A DNA stretch of 64,000 nt from Halostagnicola sp. A-GB9-2 (lineage in GTDB: Archaea; Halobacteriota; Halobacteria; Halobacteriales; Natrialbaceae): the NCBI RefSeq assembly GCF_030068615.1, contig NZ_JASJOC010000001.1:620001-684000 (forward strand). Direction: 5' to 3'. Positions 16,601 to 25,848 of this stretch are shown piece by piece. The notes under the pieces were generated by a model that had not been told where the DNA came from, made no database searches, and saw only the letters and a program-made list of their open reading frames with translations. Position 1 is the first letter of the stretch; every line of letters starts with the position of its first letter. The translations under genes and the position numbers were made by a program.

Positions 16601-17506
16601 ATGGAGCTCTCGGTAGTCGTCTCGACGCTCAACGACCGGGAGCAACTGCTCTCTAGTCTCGACGCGCTCGCCGAGCGCACGCCGTCGACGACTGAAATCA
16701 TCGTCGTTAACGGCCCTTCCTCGGACGGAACGACCGGCGTCGTCCGCCAACGAGGCGATGTCGATGTCCTCGTCGAGATATCGGAACGGAACACCAACGT
16801 CTCTCGAAACGTCGGTTTCGAGACCGCCTCGAGCGATGTCGTGGCGTTTCTCGACGGGGGATACGTTATCGACCAGGGATGGTACGACGCGATCGAGAAC
16901 GCGATGAAAGCGAGCGCCGATATCGTCACCGGACCGGTGTCGGGTCTCGTCGATTCGGAATCGAGACAGCCGCGAACGATCGTCGGCCAGACCGTAACGC
17001 CGTTCGATTGCGATAACGTCGCGTTCGATTCGACGGTGCTCGAGGCGTTGGACGGCTTCGACGAGTACCTGTCCGTCGATGGCTCTCGAGACTGCGCTCA
17101 CCGAGTGAGCGCGCTCGGGTTCGACGTGACCTGGAACGGGGAGATGGCCACCCGCTACGACGTCGAAACGGACGGGGGTCGGCCAGAACCGGACTGGGGA
17201 GCGATGTATCGATCCCTGGCCTACCGACTGGCGAAGAACTACGGGCCCCGACCGACCGTCCTCGGACGGATCGGCGGCAGTGCGATTCGAGACGGCATCT
17301 CGGCTATCCGGACCATTATTTCCGGCGAAACGACGCCGACGGGTTGGCTCGGTGACGGTCTTTCGGTGACGAAAAATCTCGCGAGCGGATTCGCCGACGG
17401 TGTTCGGGCTCGATACGCCGACCGGTCGATGCGCCGAAATCCGAACGGCGTTTCGGTGAGACACGACCGCGCAGTGCAGGTGTACGACCGACGCGAGTCT
17501 GAGTAA
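16601..17506 (+). CDS. GT2-family glycosyltransferase
   Basis: A 301-residue GT-A enzyme beginning MELSVVVSTLNDREQLLSSL. The nucleotide-sugar region continues with EIIVVNGPSSDGTTG and SRNVGFETASSDVVAFLDGG. The usual acidic D-x-D at that point is LDGG, so only one Asp remains, which may mean unusual metal binding. There are no clear membrane helices. It may build a surface glycan or glycolipid, but donor and acceptor are unknown. The end is 24 bp from the convergent amidohydrolase. Confidence 0.72.
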   Translation: MELSVVVSTLNDREQLLSSLDALAERTPSTTEIIVVNGPSSDGTTGVVRQRGDVDVLVEISERNTNVSRNVGFETASSDVVAFLDGGYVIDQGWYDAIENAMKASADIVTGPVSGLVDSESRQPRTIVGQTVTPFDCDNVAFDSTVLEALDGFDEYLSVDGSRDCAHRVSALGFDVTWNGEMATRYDVETDGGRPEPDWGAMYRSLAYRLAKNYGPRPTVLGRIGGSAIRDGISAIRTIISGETTPTGWLGDGLSVTKNLASGFADGVRARYADRSMRRNPNGVSVRHDRAVQVYDRRESE

Positions 17507-17530
17507 CCGTCCGTTCGAACGGTCGCCCGG

Positions 17531-18352
17531 TCAGTCGTGATCCGGTGCGAGCGATTCGATCACGCGACAGGCGTTTTTCGAAAACGCGCGCCAGAGCTTA
17601 TCCTCCGGAACGTCGAGCGTGAGGATTTCCATCACCGCCACGTCGGGGTGACAGTCGGGCGCACCGCTCCCGAACAGGACTCGATCCGGGTGTTCGAGCA
17701 GCGCGCGCTCGAGCACGTCTCGATACCTGACGAAGCTGGTCTCGAGATAGCAGTCGTCGTACGTATCGAGGAGATCGATCATCTCGTTCATCAGGTCGCG
17801 GTCGAGCGGGTGGCCGCCGAAGTGAGAGACGATAACGGGAATCGACCGCTCGAGGAACGTCTCGGCGAGTCGGGCTGGTGGGGCGTCTTTTCCGCCGCAG
17901 ATGATGATCGGGTGTCCGACATCCTCGAGAACGTCGAGAACGGTCTCATCGGGGTAGCCGTCGACTCGCGGATCGAGGACGAATCCGTGGAACCGATCGT
18001 CGTAGGCGTACTGTTCGACGTCCTCGGGGGTCGTATGAAACTCCTTGCGGCCAGATACGACGTTTCGAAGCCGATTTGCGGGCGTCGATCCCCTTCGTTC
18101 GGAGCCGTTGATGCGTGCGAACGCGACGAACGGCCTGTCGACGCTCCGGCGCGCGACGCCATTGTTCGCGGCCACGTAACTCGTCTCCGGCGTCGCCCGC
18201 GGGAAGACGACCGCTCTCGTGATTCCGGCCTGGTGCATCTCTCGCTCGAGTCGGTCGGGCGACAGGTTCGGGGTTCCCCCACTCGTTCCGGTGACGGGCG
18301 TTAGTCTCGTATAGACGTCGACGATCCGAAACCCGTGTTCCAGCTCCAGCAT
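17531..18352 (-). CDS. amidohydrolase-family (TIM-barrel) protein
   Basis: A 273-residue protein related to amidohydrolase_2/decarboxylase-like hydrolases. Visible family pieces are FHGFVLDPRVDGYP, VIVSHFGGHPLDRDLM, CYLETSFVRY and RVLFGSGAPDCHPD, the last being the C-terminal catalytic Asp region. The typical N-terminal HxH metal pair is not obvious: the start reads RIVDVYTRLTP, where related enzymes have DxHxH. The metal site may therefore be reduced. ATG 18352 follows a TATA-like AAATATGG about 30 nt upstream. Confidence 0.65.
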   Translation of the reverse strand: MLELEHGFRIVDVYTRLTPVTGTSGGTPNLSPDRLEREMHQAGITRAVVFPRATPETSYVAANNGVARRSVDRPFVAFARINGSERRGSTPANRLRNVVSGRKEFHTTPEDVEQYAYDDRFHGFVLDPRVDGYPDETVLDVLEDVGHPIIICGGKDAPPARLAETFLERSIPVIVSHFGGHPLDRDLMNEMIDLLDTYDDCYLETSFVRYRDVLERALLEHPDRVLFGSGAPDCHPDVAVMEILTLDVPEDKLWRAFSKNACRVIESLAPDHD

Positions 18353-18466
18353 CCCAGCCACTTGTTGTCGATCATCCCATATTTCCCTATCGGAAGACGG
18401 CGTTAGCCCTGTGACTGTCCTTCGCACGACCAATCGCCAGAGGGAACCGAGGTAGGAGGGAAAAAG

Positions 18467-18474
18467 TTATATAG
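18467..18474 (+). promoter_or_regulatory. TATA element of the thermosome gene
   Basis: TTATATAG, preceded by a purine-rich BRE-like stretch (GGGAAAAAG), lies 35-42 nt upstream of the thermosome ATG. It is one of the cleanest TATA elements in the window, as expected for a highly expressed chaperonin. Confidence 0.65.
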
Positions 18475-18508
18475 AAGTGCTGATGACATAGTTAGTGAGG
18501 ATTCAACT

Positions 18509-20086
18509 ATGGCACAACAGCGACGCATGGGCGGACAGCCGATGTTTGTTTTGAGCGAGGATAGTCAGCGAACGCAGGGCCGCGATGCCCAGTCGTCGAA
18601 CATTATGGCCGGCAAAGCGGTCGCCGAGTCAGTACGGACGACACTCGGCCCTCGAGGTATGGATAAGATGCTCGTCGGTTCGAGCGGCGACGTCGTCATC
18701 ACCAACGACGGCGCGACCATCTTGAACGAGATGGATATCGAGCATCCGGCCGCACAGATGATCGTCGAAGTCGCTGAGTCCCAGGAGGACGAGGTCGGCG
18801 ACGGAACGACGACTGCGTCCGTGCTCGCCGGCAACCTGCTCGGCGAAGCCGAGGACCTCATCGAACAGGACGTTCACGCCACGACCATCGTCGAAGGGTA
18901 TCACGAAGCCGCCCGGATCGCACTCGAGGCGATCGACGAGCAGGTAAGCGAAGTGGATGTCGACGACGACATTCTCAGACAGGTTGCCGAGTCGAGCATG
19001 ACCGGCAAAGGAACCGGCGGTCTGACGACCGAAGAGCTGGCCAAAACCGTCGTCGAAACCATCCGTCACGTCGATACGGACGACGGCGTTGCACGCGACA
19101 ACGTCTCCGTTCACACGCAGGTCGGTGCCTCCTCGAACGCGACAGAGCTCGTCTCGGGCATCGTCATCGACGAAGAACCCGCCCACGACGAGATGCCGAC
19201 CGATGTCGAAGACGCGTCGATCGCACTCCTCGACGTCGAACTCGAGCTCCGGACCGGCGAGGTCGATGCCGAGTACGCAATCGACTCGATCGACCAGCTC
19301 AACGCGGCGATCGACGCGGAAGAAGGCGAACTCGACGGCTACGCCGAAACGATCGTCGACAGCGGCGTAGACGTCGTGTTCACGACCGACGGTGTCGACG
19401 ACCGCGTCGCCGCCAAGCTCGCGAGCGAAGGGGTCCTTCTCTTCGAGAATCTCGGCAGCTCCGACGCTCGAGACGTCGCATCCGCAACGGGTGTCAGCCG
19501 CGTCGGCTCGCTCGAGGACCTCGAGGAAGCCGACTTCGGCCACGCCGAGCACATCCAGACGAAGACCTACGGCGACGACGACCTCGCGTTCATCGAGGGC
19601 GGCGCGGCCGCCGAATCGGTCACCGTCTTCGTCCGCGGCGGCACCAAACACGTCGTCAACGAACTCGAGCGCACCATCGGCGATGCCCTCGATGTCGTCT
19701 CGACGGCGCTCGATTCGGGCGAAGTCGTCCCCGGCGCAGGAGCGACCGAGATCGCGATTGCCGATAAGGTCCGCTCGGAAGCGGCCAGCATCGAAGGCCG
19801 CAAACAGCTCGCAGTCACGTCGTTCGCGGACGCGATCGACATCATTCCCCGAACATTGGCTGCGAACACGGGACAGGATCCGATCGACTCCCTCGTCGAT
19901 CTCCGGGCCGTCCACGAATCCGACGGACGCGCGGGCCTGATCACCGACAACGAAGACGTTACGATCGGCGACCCACTCGAGCACGGCGTCGTCGATCCGG
20001 CCGACGTCAAGCGTGAAGCCGTCGAGAGTGCGACCGAAGCGGCGACCATGATCGCTCGCATCGACGACGTCATCTCGGCTGAGTAG
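18509..20086 (+). CDS. thermosome subunit (group II chaperonin)
   Basis: A 525-residue CCT/thermosome subunit. ATP-binding motifs are TNDGATIL (residues 65-72) and GDGTTTAS (97-104); [10 protein letters not shown] and [10 protein letters not shown] are further chaperonin signatures. Subunits form a double ring that folds proteins in an ATP-driven chamber in the cytoplasm. The protein stops at RIDDVISAE, so it lacks the Gly/Met-rich tail of the main haloarchaeal subunits; in this it resembles the shorter third paralogue (CCT3 of Haloferax). The N-terminus [20 protein letters not shown] is conventional. Confidence 0.93.
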   Translation: MAQQRRMGGQPMFVLSEDSQRTQGRDAQSSNIMAGKAVAESVRTTLGPRGMDKMLVGSSGDVVITNDGATILNEMDIEHPAAQMIVEVAESQEDEVGDGTTTASVLAGNLLGEAEDLIEQDVHATTIVEGYHEAARIALEAIDEQVSEVDVDDDILRQVAESSMTGKGTGGLTTEELAKTVVETIRHVDTDDGVARDNVSVHTQVGASSNATELVSGIVIDEEPAHDEMPTDVEDASIALLDVELELRTGEVDAEYAIDSIDQLNAAIDAEEGELDGYAETIVDSGVDVVFTTDGVDDRVAAKLASEGVLLFENLGSSDARDVASATGVSRVGSLEDLEEADFGHAEHIQTKTYGDDDLAFIEGGAAAESVTVFVRGGTKHVVNELERTIGDALDVVSTALDSGEVVPGAGATEIAIADKVRSEAASIEGRKQLAVTSFADAIDIIPRTLAANTGQDPIDSLVDLRAVHESDGRAGLITDNEDVTIGDPLEHGVVDPADVKREAVESATEAATMIARIDDVISAE

Positions 20087-20163
20087 GACGGACTCTTGCA
20101 CACAGCCCTCGAGTACAGTGAGAACGACCGATACCGCGTTTCCTTTTCGAAGCGGCCAGCATT

Positions 20164-20176
20164 GTTAAGTATTAAC
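20164..20176. promoter_or_regulatory. palindromic TATA-like element before the HalOD1 gene
   Basis: GTTAAGTATTAAC is a perfect 13-bp palindrome. Its end is 20 nt before the HalOD1 ATG, so it occupies the TATA position for a leaderless transcript and could double as an operator. Confidence 0.4.
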
Positions 20177-20195
20177 ACCCGAAATCATCCCGGTC

Positions 20196-20585
20196 ATGTC
20201 GGGGAATTCGCCGCCGGATCGACTACGAAAGGTCGGTGAAGCAACTGGTCAAGTGGTTTACTACGACGATACTCGCGGAACCTATCACACGTGGTGTGAC
20301 GACGACGAATTCGAACCGGTGAGTACGGCGTTGCTCGTCACGGTTTCGTCGGTGTTCGGCGTCGAGCCCGAAGATCTGGATGCGCTGGGTGAGTGTATCG
20401 ATCCGGACGCGTTGAACGCGATTTTCGTCCACTGGCGCGGTGACGAACCCCGCATCGGAGACGGAGCCGTCTCGTTCTCGTTTTCCCACTGCGACGTCAC
20501 GGTGAAATCGGACGGCGAAATCATCATCGATCCGCAGAACAAGGTCGAAGACGCCGCCGAAATTCCGGTGGAGGAAGCCGCTTAA
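20196..20585 (+). CDS. HalOD1 output-domain protein
   Basis: A 129-residue protein. The region from STALLVTVSSVFGVEPEDL through ECIDPDALNAIFVHW to FSHCDVTVKSDGEIII is the HalOD1 domain, a haloarchaea-specific module often fused to response regulators or found alone. It is thought to be an output module of signalling, but the mechanism is not established. A roughly 25-residue N-terminal extension and a short acidic tail flank it. It stands alone between the thermosome gene and the convergent SAM-hydrolase gene. Confidence 0.82.
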   Translation: MSGNSPPDRLRKVGEATGQVVYYDDTRGTYHTWCDDDEFEPVSTALLVTVSSVFGVEPEDLDALGECIDPDALNAIFVHWRGDEPRIGDGAVSFSFSHCDVTVKSDGEIIIDPQNKVEDAAEIPVEEAA

Positions 20586-20716
20586 CCGGGTTTCTTCGGG
20601 GCCGGTTCGAAACCGGGATAGCCCCAAGCCCCCGTTTTTCATCGCTCGTCGTGAAACCTCATCAGCGTGGTGTGAACCAATCGGAGTGGCTGCGAGAAGT
20701 GTAGTGGGTCTGGGCG

Positions 20717-21577
20717 TCAGGGCTCGAGCAGTACTCCGTCGCCGCTCCCGAGATCGTACGCGTCGTCGCCGCGCCCGTCGTTGACGTCAAGTTCGACGTA
20801 GCCATGACTGCCGACGGTCGCGAGTTGCTCGCCGGTGCGAACGGAGGCGAACGTGGTTCCGACGGGGACGCGCTCGCCGTTCGCATCGATCGACTCTCGA
20901 TCAGCAATGAACTCGCCGGGAACGTTCGTGATGACGTTCCCGAAGTCATCGACGACGAGTACTTCGCCGCGCGCTCGTGGCGGATCGGAATCGATAGCCG
21001 CGGTCGGGAGTTTGTAATCGACGAGCGAATCGATCGAGTCGATCGGTGCTAGCCCCTCGAGAGATCCGAGCCGATCCGGTGGCGTCTCGTGAACCGCCGC
21101 GGCGGCCGGAGCAAAGATGTCTCGTCCGTGAAACGTCGTACTTCGACCGCTCGGGGGTCTTTCGTCCGTCGGTTCCGGCGTGTGCGGGATCTCGACCGGC
21201 GTGTGCGGAATATCGAGCAGGTCGCTCTCGGTTGCCGACTCGTCGATTTCGAACGCCTCGAGCGGCCCCTCGGTGGCGTTCACAAGCGCTCGAGCGGGCG
21301 GAAGCAAGACGCCGTTGTCCGGGCCGACGAGTGCGTGCTCGCCGGCACGGAAGACGATCGCACGGCGGTCGGTTCCAACGCCCGGATCGACGACCACGAG
21401 ATTCGTCGCCGGCGGATAGTACGGAAGGGTTTCTCGAAGCCAGAAGGCGGCCGTTCGGATGTCTCCTCGGGGAAAATCGTGGGCGATATCGACGAGGCGG
21501 GTGTCCGTTCGCTGGTAGAGGACCCCTTTCATCGCTGCTGGATACGGCGAGCCGAAATCGGATGTGAGCGTTATCAT
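20717..21577 (-). CDS. SAM hydrolase (adenosine-forming), DUF62 family
   Basis: A 286-residue protein of the SAM hydroxide adenosyltransferase / fluorinase-chlorinase superfamily. The N-terminal signature MITLTSDFGSPYPAAMKGVL and later VVVDPGVGTDRRAI, GPDNGVLLP and FHGRDIFAPAAA are diagnostic. Archaeal members use water to split S-adenosylmethionine into adenosine and methionine. It starts 9 bp after the nadM stop codon on the same strand, so the two are co-transcribed. Both enzymes work on adenosyl compounds, which may be the reason for the pairing. Confidence 0.88.
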   Translation of the reverse strand: MITLTSDFGSPYPAAMKGVLYQRTDTRLVDIAHDFPRGDIRTAAFWLRETLPYYPPATNLVVVDPGVGTDRRAIVFRAGEHALVGPDNGVLLPPARALVNATEGPLEAFEIDESATESDLLDIPHTPVEIPHTPEPTDERPPSGRSTTFHGRDIFAPAAAAVHETPPDRLGSLEGLAPIDSIDSLVDYKLPTAAIDSDPPRARGEVLVVDDFGNVITNVPGEFIADRESIDANGERVPVGTTFASVRTGEQLATVGSHGYVELDVNDGRGDDAYDLGSGDGVLLEP

Positions 21578-21586
21578 ACTCGAAAG

Positions 21587-22105
21587 TCAGTGCCCGTTCG
21601 AGTCGGAGTCGCTGACCATCTGCAGCCGTTCGATCCCGTTCGCTTCGTCGACGACCTCAACGACGGGGTCGGGAACCAGCCGTTCCCAGTCTTCGTCGTC
21701 GATCATCCGTTCGCGGACTTCGGTTCCCTCGAGGACCTCCCGATTGAACATCGGCGACTGGCGGACGTCGACGCCGGCCTCCTCGAAGAGCTGGATGACG
21801 AGCGGGTTGTTCGAGTACGCGATGTCGAAATCCGGGCTCATACTCTGGACGTGACTCACCCAGACGGAGTTTCGGTCGAGGTCCTCGATCGGGACCGCGT
21901 AGGTCACGAGGTCGAATTCCACGAGGGATTTCGTGATCATCATAATGCGTTCACCCGCAGTGAACGGGTTTCGCGTCGAGTGCGAATCGCCGGCGCTTCC
22001 GATGCCGAGAACGAGTTCGTCGACGTCCTCGGCGATCCGTTTGACCATGTTGTAGTGGCCGTTGTGAAACGGCTGAAACCGCCCGATATAGAACCCCCGG
22101 GTCAT
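21587..22105 (-). CDS. nadM: nicotinamide-nucleotide adenylyltransferase
   Basis: A 172-residue archaeal-type NMN adenylyltransferase. GRFQPFHNGH (residues about 7-16) contains the HxGH nucleotidyltransferase motif, and STRNPFTAGERIMM holds the second ATP-binding motif. It makes NAD from nicotinamide mononucleotide and ATP in the cytoplasm. ATG 22105 gives MTRGFYIGRFQPF, the family start; a TTG two codons earlier is rejected. A CTTAAG element about 20-25 nt upstream on the minus strand suggests leaderless transcription. First gene of a two-gene operon with the SAM hydrolase. Confidence 0.93.
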   Translation of the reverse strand: MTRGFYIGRFQPFHNGHYNMVKRIAEDVDELVLGIGSAGDSHSTRNPFTAGERIMMITKSLVEFDLVTYAVPIEDLDRNSVWVSHVQSMSPDFDIAYSNNPLVIQLFEEAGVDVRQSPMFNREVLEGTEVRERMIDDEDWERLVPDPVVEVVDEANGIERLQMVSDSDSNGH

Positions 22106-22495
22106 GACCAATAGTGACAGGCCGCCTTGCTTAAGCGTGGCGAGTTTGGACGGTTCTCGTCGCGGGGGTGTCGTGAGAATTTTTGTACTGATCGACGGGG
22201 GCGGTACGAAGCCGCCGCCCGTGCCCGAAACGGGCGGTTTCGCGACCGGCGTCTCTCCGTCGCGACTCCGAGCAGACGTTTCGGACGTGGACCCGCCGTT
22301 TGTGAGGGTCCTAACGCTTGCGAGGACCTGAAACGCGCCAGGAAGATACTGTAACAGCCGATGGAACCGTTCGTTGTCAGCCCAATATCGTCAAAACAGC
22401 GGATAGAACCCGTCTTCGAGGCGACTGCGACAGCTACCGTATGGAGAAAGTATATCAGTCGCAATCCCTTCGAAACAGGTACTGAATAGCATTCT
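22106..22495. other. 390-bp divergent intergenic region with a strong GC hairpin
   Basis: No gene is supportable. CCGCCCGT (22215-22222) pairs perfectly with ACGGGCGG (22230-22237) around a 7-nt loop. A competing stem GGCGG/CCGCC can form with upstream bases. Since both neighbours are transcribed away from this point, it is not their terminator. TATA-like AAGTATATC at 22448-22456 serves lonB. Confidence 0.5.
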
Positions 22496-24733
22496 ATGAG
22501 TAACGACACGAATGTTGACGACCCTCCCGAAGACCCCTCCTTGCACCCGCCAACCGAGGAGCAACAGGGAGCGGAGGAGTCGCTCGAGGAGGGCGGCGAG
22601 GATGTCGACGGGGACGAGATCCGCGACGACATCGATTCCGCGGACGAGGGAATCAACGCTGATAACGACAATCAAGACCAACGTGATCGAGCGAGTGAAA
22701 CGAACGGGCCGAGCCTCGGCGATGACGAAGACGAGCGCGACGAACAGCCGGCGGACGAGGACGACGACATCGAAACTGTCGAGGATCTCGGCAGTACGGT
22801 CGACGTCGATCCCGGCGTCGAAATCGACGAATCGATCGAAGACGACGACCTGCTCGGCGGCCTCCAGATAGACTCTACCGCCGATATCGAGGTCCCCGAC
22901 AGGCTCGTCGACCAGGTGATCGGGCAGGACGAAGCGCGAGACATCATCATCAAAGCGGCCAAACAGCGCCGCCACGTGATGATGATCGGCTCTCCCGGGA
23001 CCGGGAAGTCGATGCTGGCGAAAGCGATGAGCCAGCTACTGCCTCAAGAGGACCTTCAAGACGTTCTCGTCTATCACAATCCCGACGACGGCAACGAGCC
23101 GAAAGTCCGGACGGTTCCCGCTGGGAAGGGAGAACAGATCATCGACGCCCACAAAGAGGAGGCTCGAAAGCGCAACCAGATGCGCTCGATCCTGATGTGG
23201 ATCATCATCGCGATCATCATCGGCTACACCATCATTAGTCAGACGAGCCTGTTGCTCGGTGTGATCGCAGCCGTCGTCATCTGGTTCTTCTTCCGGTACA
23301 CCTCCCGCGGCACGGACGCGATGGTGCCGAACATGATCGTCGACCACAGCGACCAGCGAACGGCACCGTTCGAGGACGCAACGGGTGCTCACGCCGGTGC
23401 GCTGCTCGGCGATGTCCGTCACGACCCGTTCCAGTCCGGCGGGATGGAGACCCCGAGCCACGACCGCGTGGAACCCGGCGGGATCCACAAGTCGAACAAG
23501 GGCGTGCTGTTCGTCGACGAGATCAACACGCTCGACGTCCGCACCCAGCAGAAGCTGATGACGGCGATTCAGGAGGGTGAGTTCGCGATCACGGGCCAGT
23601 CCGAGCGATCCTCGGGTGCGATGGTCCAGACCGAACCAGTCCCCTGTGACTTCGTCATGGTCGCCGCGGGTAACATGGACGCGATGGAGAACATGCACCC
23701 CGCGCTCCGTTCCCGTATCAAGGGATATGGATACGAGGTGTACATGGACGACACCATCGAGGAGACTCCCGAAATGCGCCGGAAGTACGTCCGGTTCATC
23801 GCCCAGGAGATCGAACGCGACGGCCGGCTTCCGCACTTCGAGCCCGAAGCCGCAAAGGAGGTCATCCTCGAGGCCAAACGCCGCGCAGGGCGCAAGGAAC
23901 ACCTCTCCTTGCTCATGCGTGAACTCGGCGGACTCGTCCGCGTCGCGGGCGACATCGCTCGAGCGGACGACCGCGAGTTCACGAACCGCGACGACGTCTT
24001 GCAGGCCAAGGACCGCTCGCGCTCGATCGAGCAACAGCTCGCCGACGACTACATCGAACGGCGCAAGGACTACGAACTGCAGGTCACCGACGACGGCGTC
24101 GAAGGACGCGTCAACGGGCTCGCCGTGATGGGCGAAGACTCGGGTATCATGCTTCCGGTGATGGCCGAGATCGCGCCCGCACAGGGCCCGGGCCAGGTCA
24201 TTGCGACCGGCCAGCTAAAGGAGATGGCCGAGGAATCGGTCCAGAACGTCTCGGCGATCATAAAGAAGTTCTCCGACGTGAACCTCTCGGAGAAGGACGT
24301 TCACATCCAGTTCGTCCAGGCCGGCCAGGGCGGCGTCGACGGCGACTCCGCCTCGATTACGGTGGCGACCGCCGTCATCTCCGCCCTGGAGGACATCCCG
24401 ATCGACCAGACGGTCGCGATGACCGGCTCGCTCTCGGTCCGAGGCGACGTCCTCCCGGTCGGCGGCGTGACTCACAAGATCGAAGCCGCTGCGAAAGCTG
24501 GCTGTGACAAGGTCATCATCCCCGAAACGAACGAACAGGACGTGATGATCGAGGACGAATACGAGGAAATGATCGAGATAATCCCGTGTTCGAACATCAG
24601 CGAGGTCCTCGAGGTCGCGTTGATCGGTCAGCCCGAGAAGGACTCGCTGCTGAACCGACTCAAGCAGATCACCGAATCGGCGTTCGATCAGCAGGTCTCC
24701 CAGACCGGCGGTTCGAACCCGAGCCCGCAATAG
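22496..24733 (+). CDS. lonB: archaeal membrane-bound Lon protease
   Basis: A 745-residue ATP-dependent protease. Residues 1-130 are an unusually long, very acidic N-terminal tail. Walker A is GSPGTGKS (165-172); two membrane segments lie at about 231-268 inside the AAA+ domain, as in archaeal LonB; Walker B is GVLFVDEIN (336-344). The protease domain has the Ser-Lys dyad at S618 (DGDSAS) and K661 (GGVTHKIEAA). It degrades misfolded and regulatory proteins at the inner face of the membrane. The CPBP protease gene starts on the base after its TAG stop. Confidence 0.95.
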   Translation: MSNDTNVDDPPEDPSLHPPTEEQQGAEESLEEGGEDVDGDEIRDDIDSADEGINADNDNQDQRDRASETNGPSLGDDEDERDEQPADEDDDIETVEDLGSTVDVDPGVEIDESIEDDDLLGGLQIDSTADIEVPDRLVDQVIGQDEARDIIIKAAKQRRHVMMIGSPGTGKSMLAKAMSQLLPQEDLQDVLVYHNPDDGNEPKVRTVPAGKGEQIIDAHKEEARKRNQMRSILMWIIIAIIIGYTIISQTSLLLGVIAAVVIWFFFRYTSRGTDAMVPNMIVDHSDQRTAPFEDATGAHAGALLGDVRHDPFQSGGMETPSHDRVEPGGIHKSNKGVLFVDEINTLDVRTQQKLMTAIQEGEFAITGQSERSSGAMVQTEPVPCDFVMVAAGNMDAMENMHPALRSRIKGYGYEVYMDDTIEETPEMRRKYVRFIAQEIERDGRLPHFEPEAAKEVILEAKRRAGRKEHLSLLMRELGGLVRVAGDIARADDREFTNRDDVLQAKDRSRSIEQQLADDYIERRKDYELQVTDDGVEGRVNGLAVMGEDSGIMLPVMAEIAPAQGPGQVIATGQLKEMAEESVQNVSAIIKKFSDVNLSEKDVHIQFVQAGQGGVDGDSASITVATAVISALEDIPIDQTVAMTGSLSVRGDVLPVGGVTHKIEAAAKAGCDKVIIPETNEQDVMIEDEYEEMIEIIPCSNISEVLEVALIGQPEKDSLLNRLKQITESAFDQQVSQTGGSNPSPQ

Positions 24734-25774
24734 ATGCCGAACTGGACGGCGTTCGCGGCTATTACGATCGTCGTCCTCGTGTTGTTACTGGTTCTTTCTC
24801 ACCTCACGCAGTCTGCGTTTTCACGGACCGCGGAGTCGGCCGATCGATCGGACGGATCCACATCGGGAGGGGCGCCCAAGACCGACGATTCGGACGCGGA
24901 TCCGTTCATAACGGAGGCCGAATCAGAAGCGGTCACCGACGATCGGACTGCGATCGACCGGCACGGACGCGAAGCTGAGAAAGACGAGAGCACACTCCAC
25001 TCCTCGCTAGCAGAGACGGAAACCGCCCGGTACCCATCCGAAGCCGATTTCGTTTCCGGCTCGAACGCGGACAGTCAGTCCGACGTTCCCGACTCCGATT
25101 CGGTTCGTCCCAACTCGACTCGAGACGAGCCCACCAGTCCGGACCCCGCCGAGATGTCCACGGAAATGTTACTGGCCAACGTCGCGCTCTCGCAGGGAGT
25201 GTTCGCGGTCGTGTTGATCGGAGCCGCAATCTACACCGGGATTCCGGCCGAAGCGCTCGGCCTCGCGTTTTCACAGTCATATCTCATCACGGGACTCGTG
25301 ATCGGAACGGGACTTGGAATCGCGCTATACGTCGCCAACGAGATCGGGGCCGCGATTTCGACCTGGATCGGGTTCGACCACGACGAGGAGCTTCGCGAGT
25401 TGCTCGGGCCGGACTCGGTCGGCGAGTGGGCCGTGCTCCTCGGGTTCGTTCTTCCGGTCATCGCCGTCTTCGAGGAGTTGCTCTTTCGAGCGGCGCTGAT
25501 CGGCGTTTTCGAAGCCGGCTTTAGTATCTCGCCGTGGTTCCTGGCAGTCGTTTCCTCGATCGCGTTCGGTCTCGGCCACGGCATGCAGGGATCGGTCGGC
25601 GTGATCGTGACGGGCGCGCTCGGATTCGTACTGGCGGCGGCGTTCGTTCTTACCGGGAGCTTTCTGGTCGTCGTCGTCGCACACTACCTGATCAACGCCT
25701 TCGAGTTCGTCGTCCACGAAGGGATCGGGTTCGACTGGGCGGCGGTCCTCGAGACCGACGGCGACGACGGTTGA
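24734..25774 (+). CDS. CPBP-family intramembrane metalloprotease
   Basis: A 346-residue protein with an N-terminal membrane anchor (residues about 5-24), a 115-residue acidic low-complexity stretch, then six or so membrane segments from residue 147 onward. The CPBP (Rce1/CAAX protease-like) motifs are E247-E248-x3-R252 (EELLFR) and F278-x3-H282 (FGLGH). Members cleave substrates within or near the membrane. ATG directly abuts the lonB stop codon, so translation is likely coupled, pointing to a shared role in membrane-protein turnover. Confidence 0.85.
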   Translation: MPNWTAFAAITIVVLVLLLVLSHLTQSAFSRTAESADRSDGSTSGGAPKTDDSDADPFITEAESEAVTDDRTAIDRHGREAEKDESTLHSSLAETETARYPSEADFVSGSNADSQSDVPDSDSVRPNSTRDEPTSPDPAEMSTEMLLANVALSQGVFAVVLIGAAIYTGIPAEALGLAFSQSYLITGLVIGTGLGIALYVANEIGAAISTWIGFDHDEELRELLGPDSVGEWAVLLGFVLPVIAVFEELLFRAALIGVFEAGFSISPWFLAVVSSIAFGLGHGMQGSVGVIVTGALGFVLAAAFVLTGSFLVVVVAHYLINAFEFVVHEGIGFDWAAVLETDGDDG

Positions 25775-25848
25775 GAGCCTCCACTCAGGACCCCGTCTCG
25801 AGCGGCCAACCCTCGAAAGCTAAGGGAAACCGACTCCTCGAGTGAGCT

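Noticed and set aside
18629-20101. 490-codon ORF opposite the thermosome gene
   Set aside because: Shadow of a strongly biased coding strand; no start region or family.
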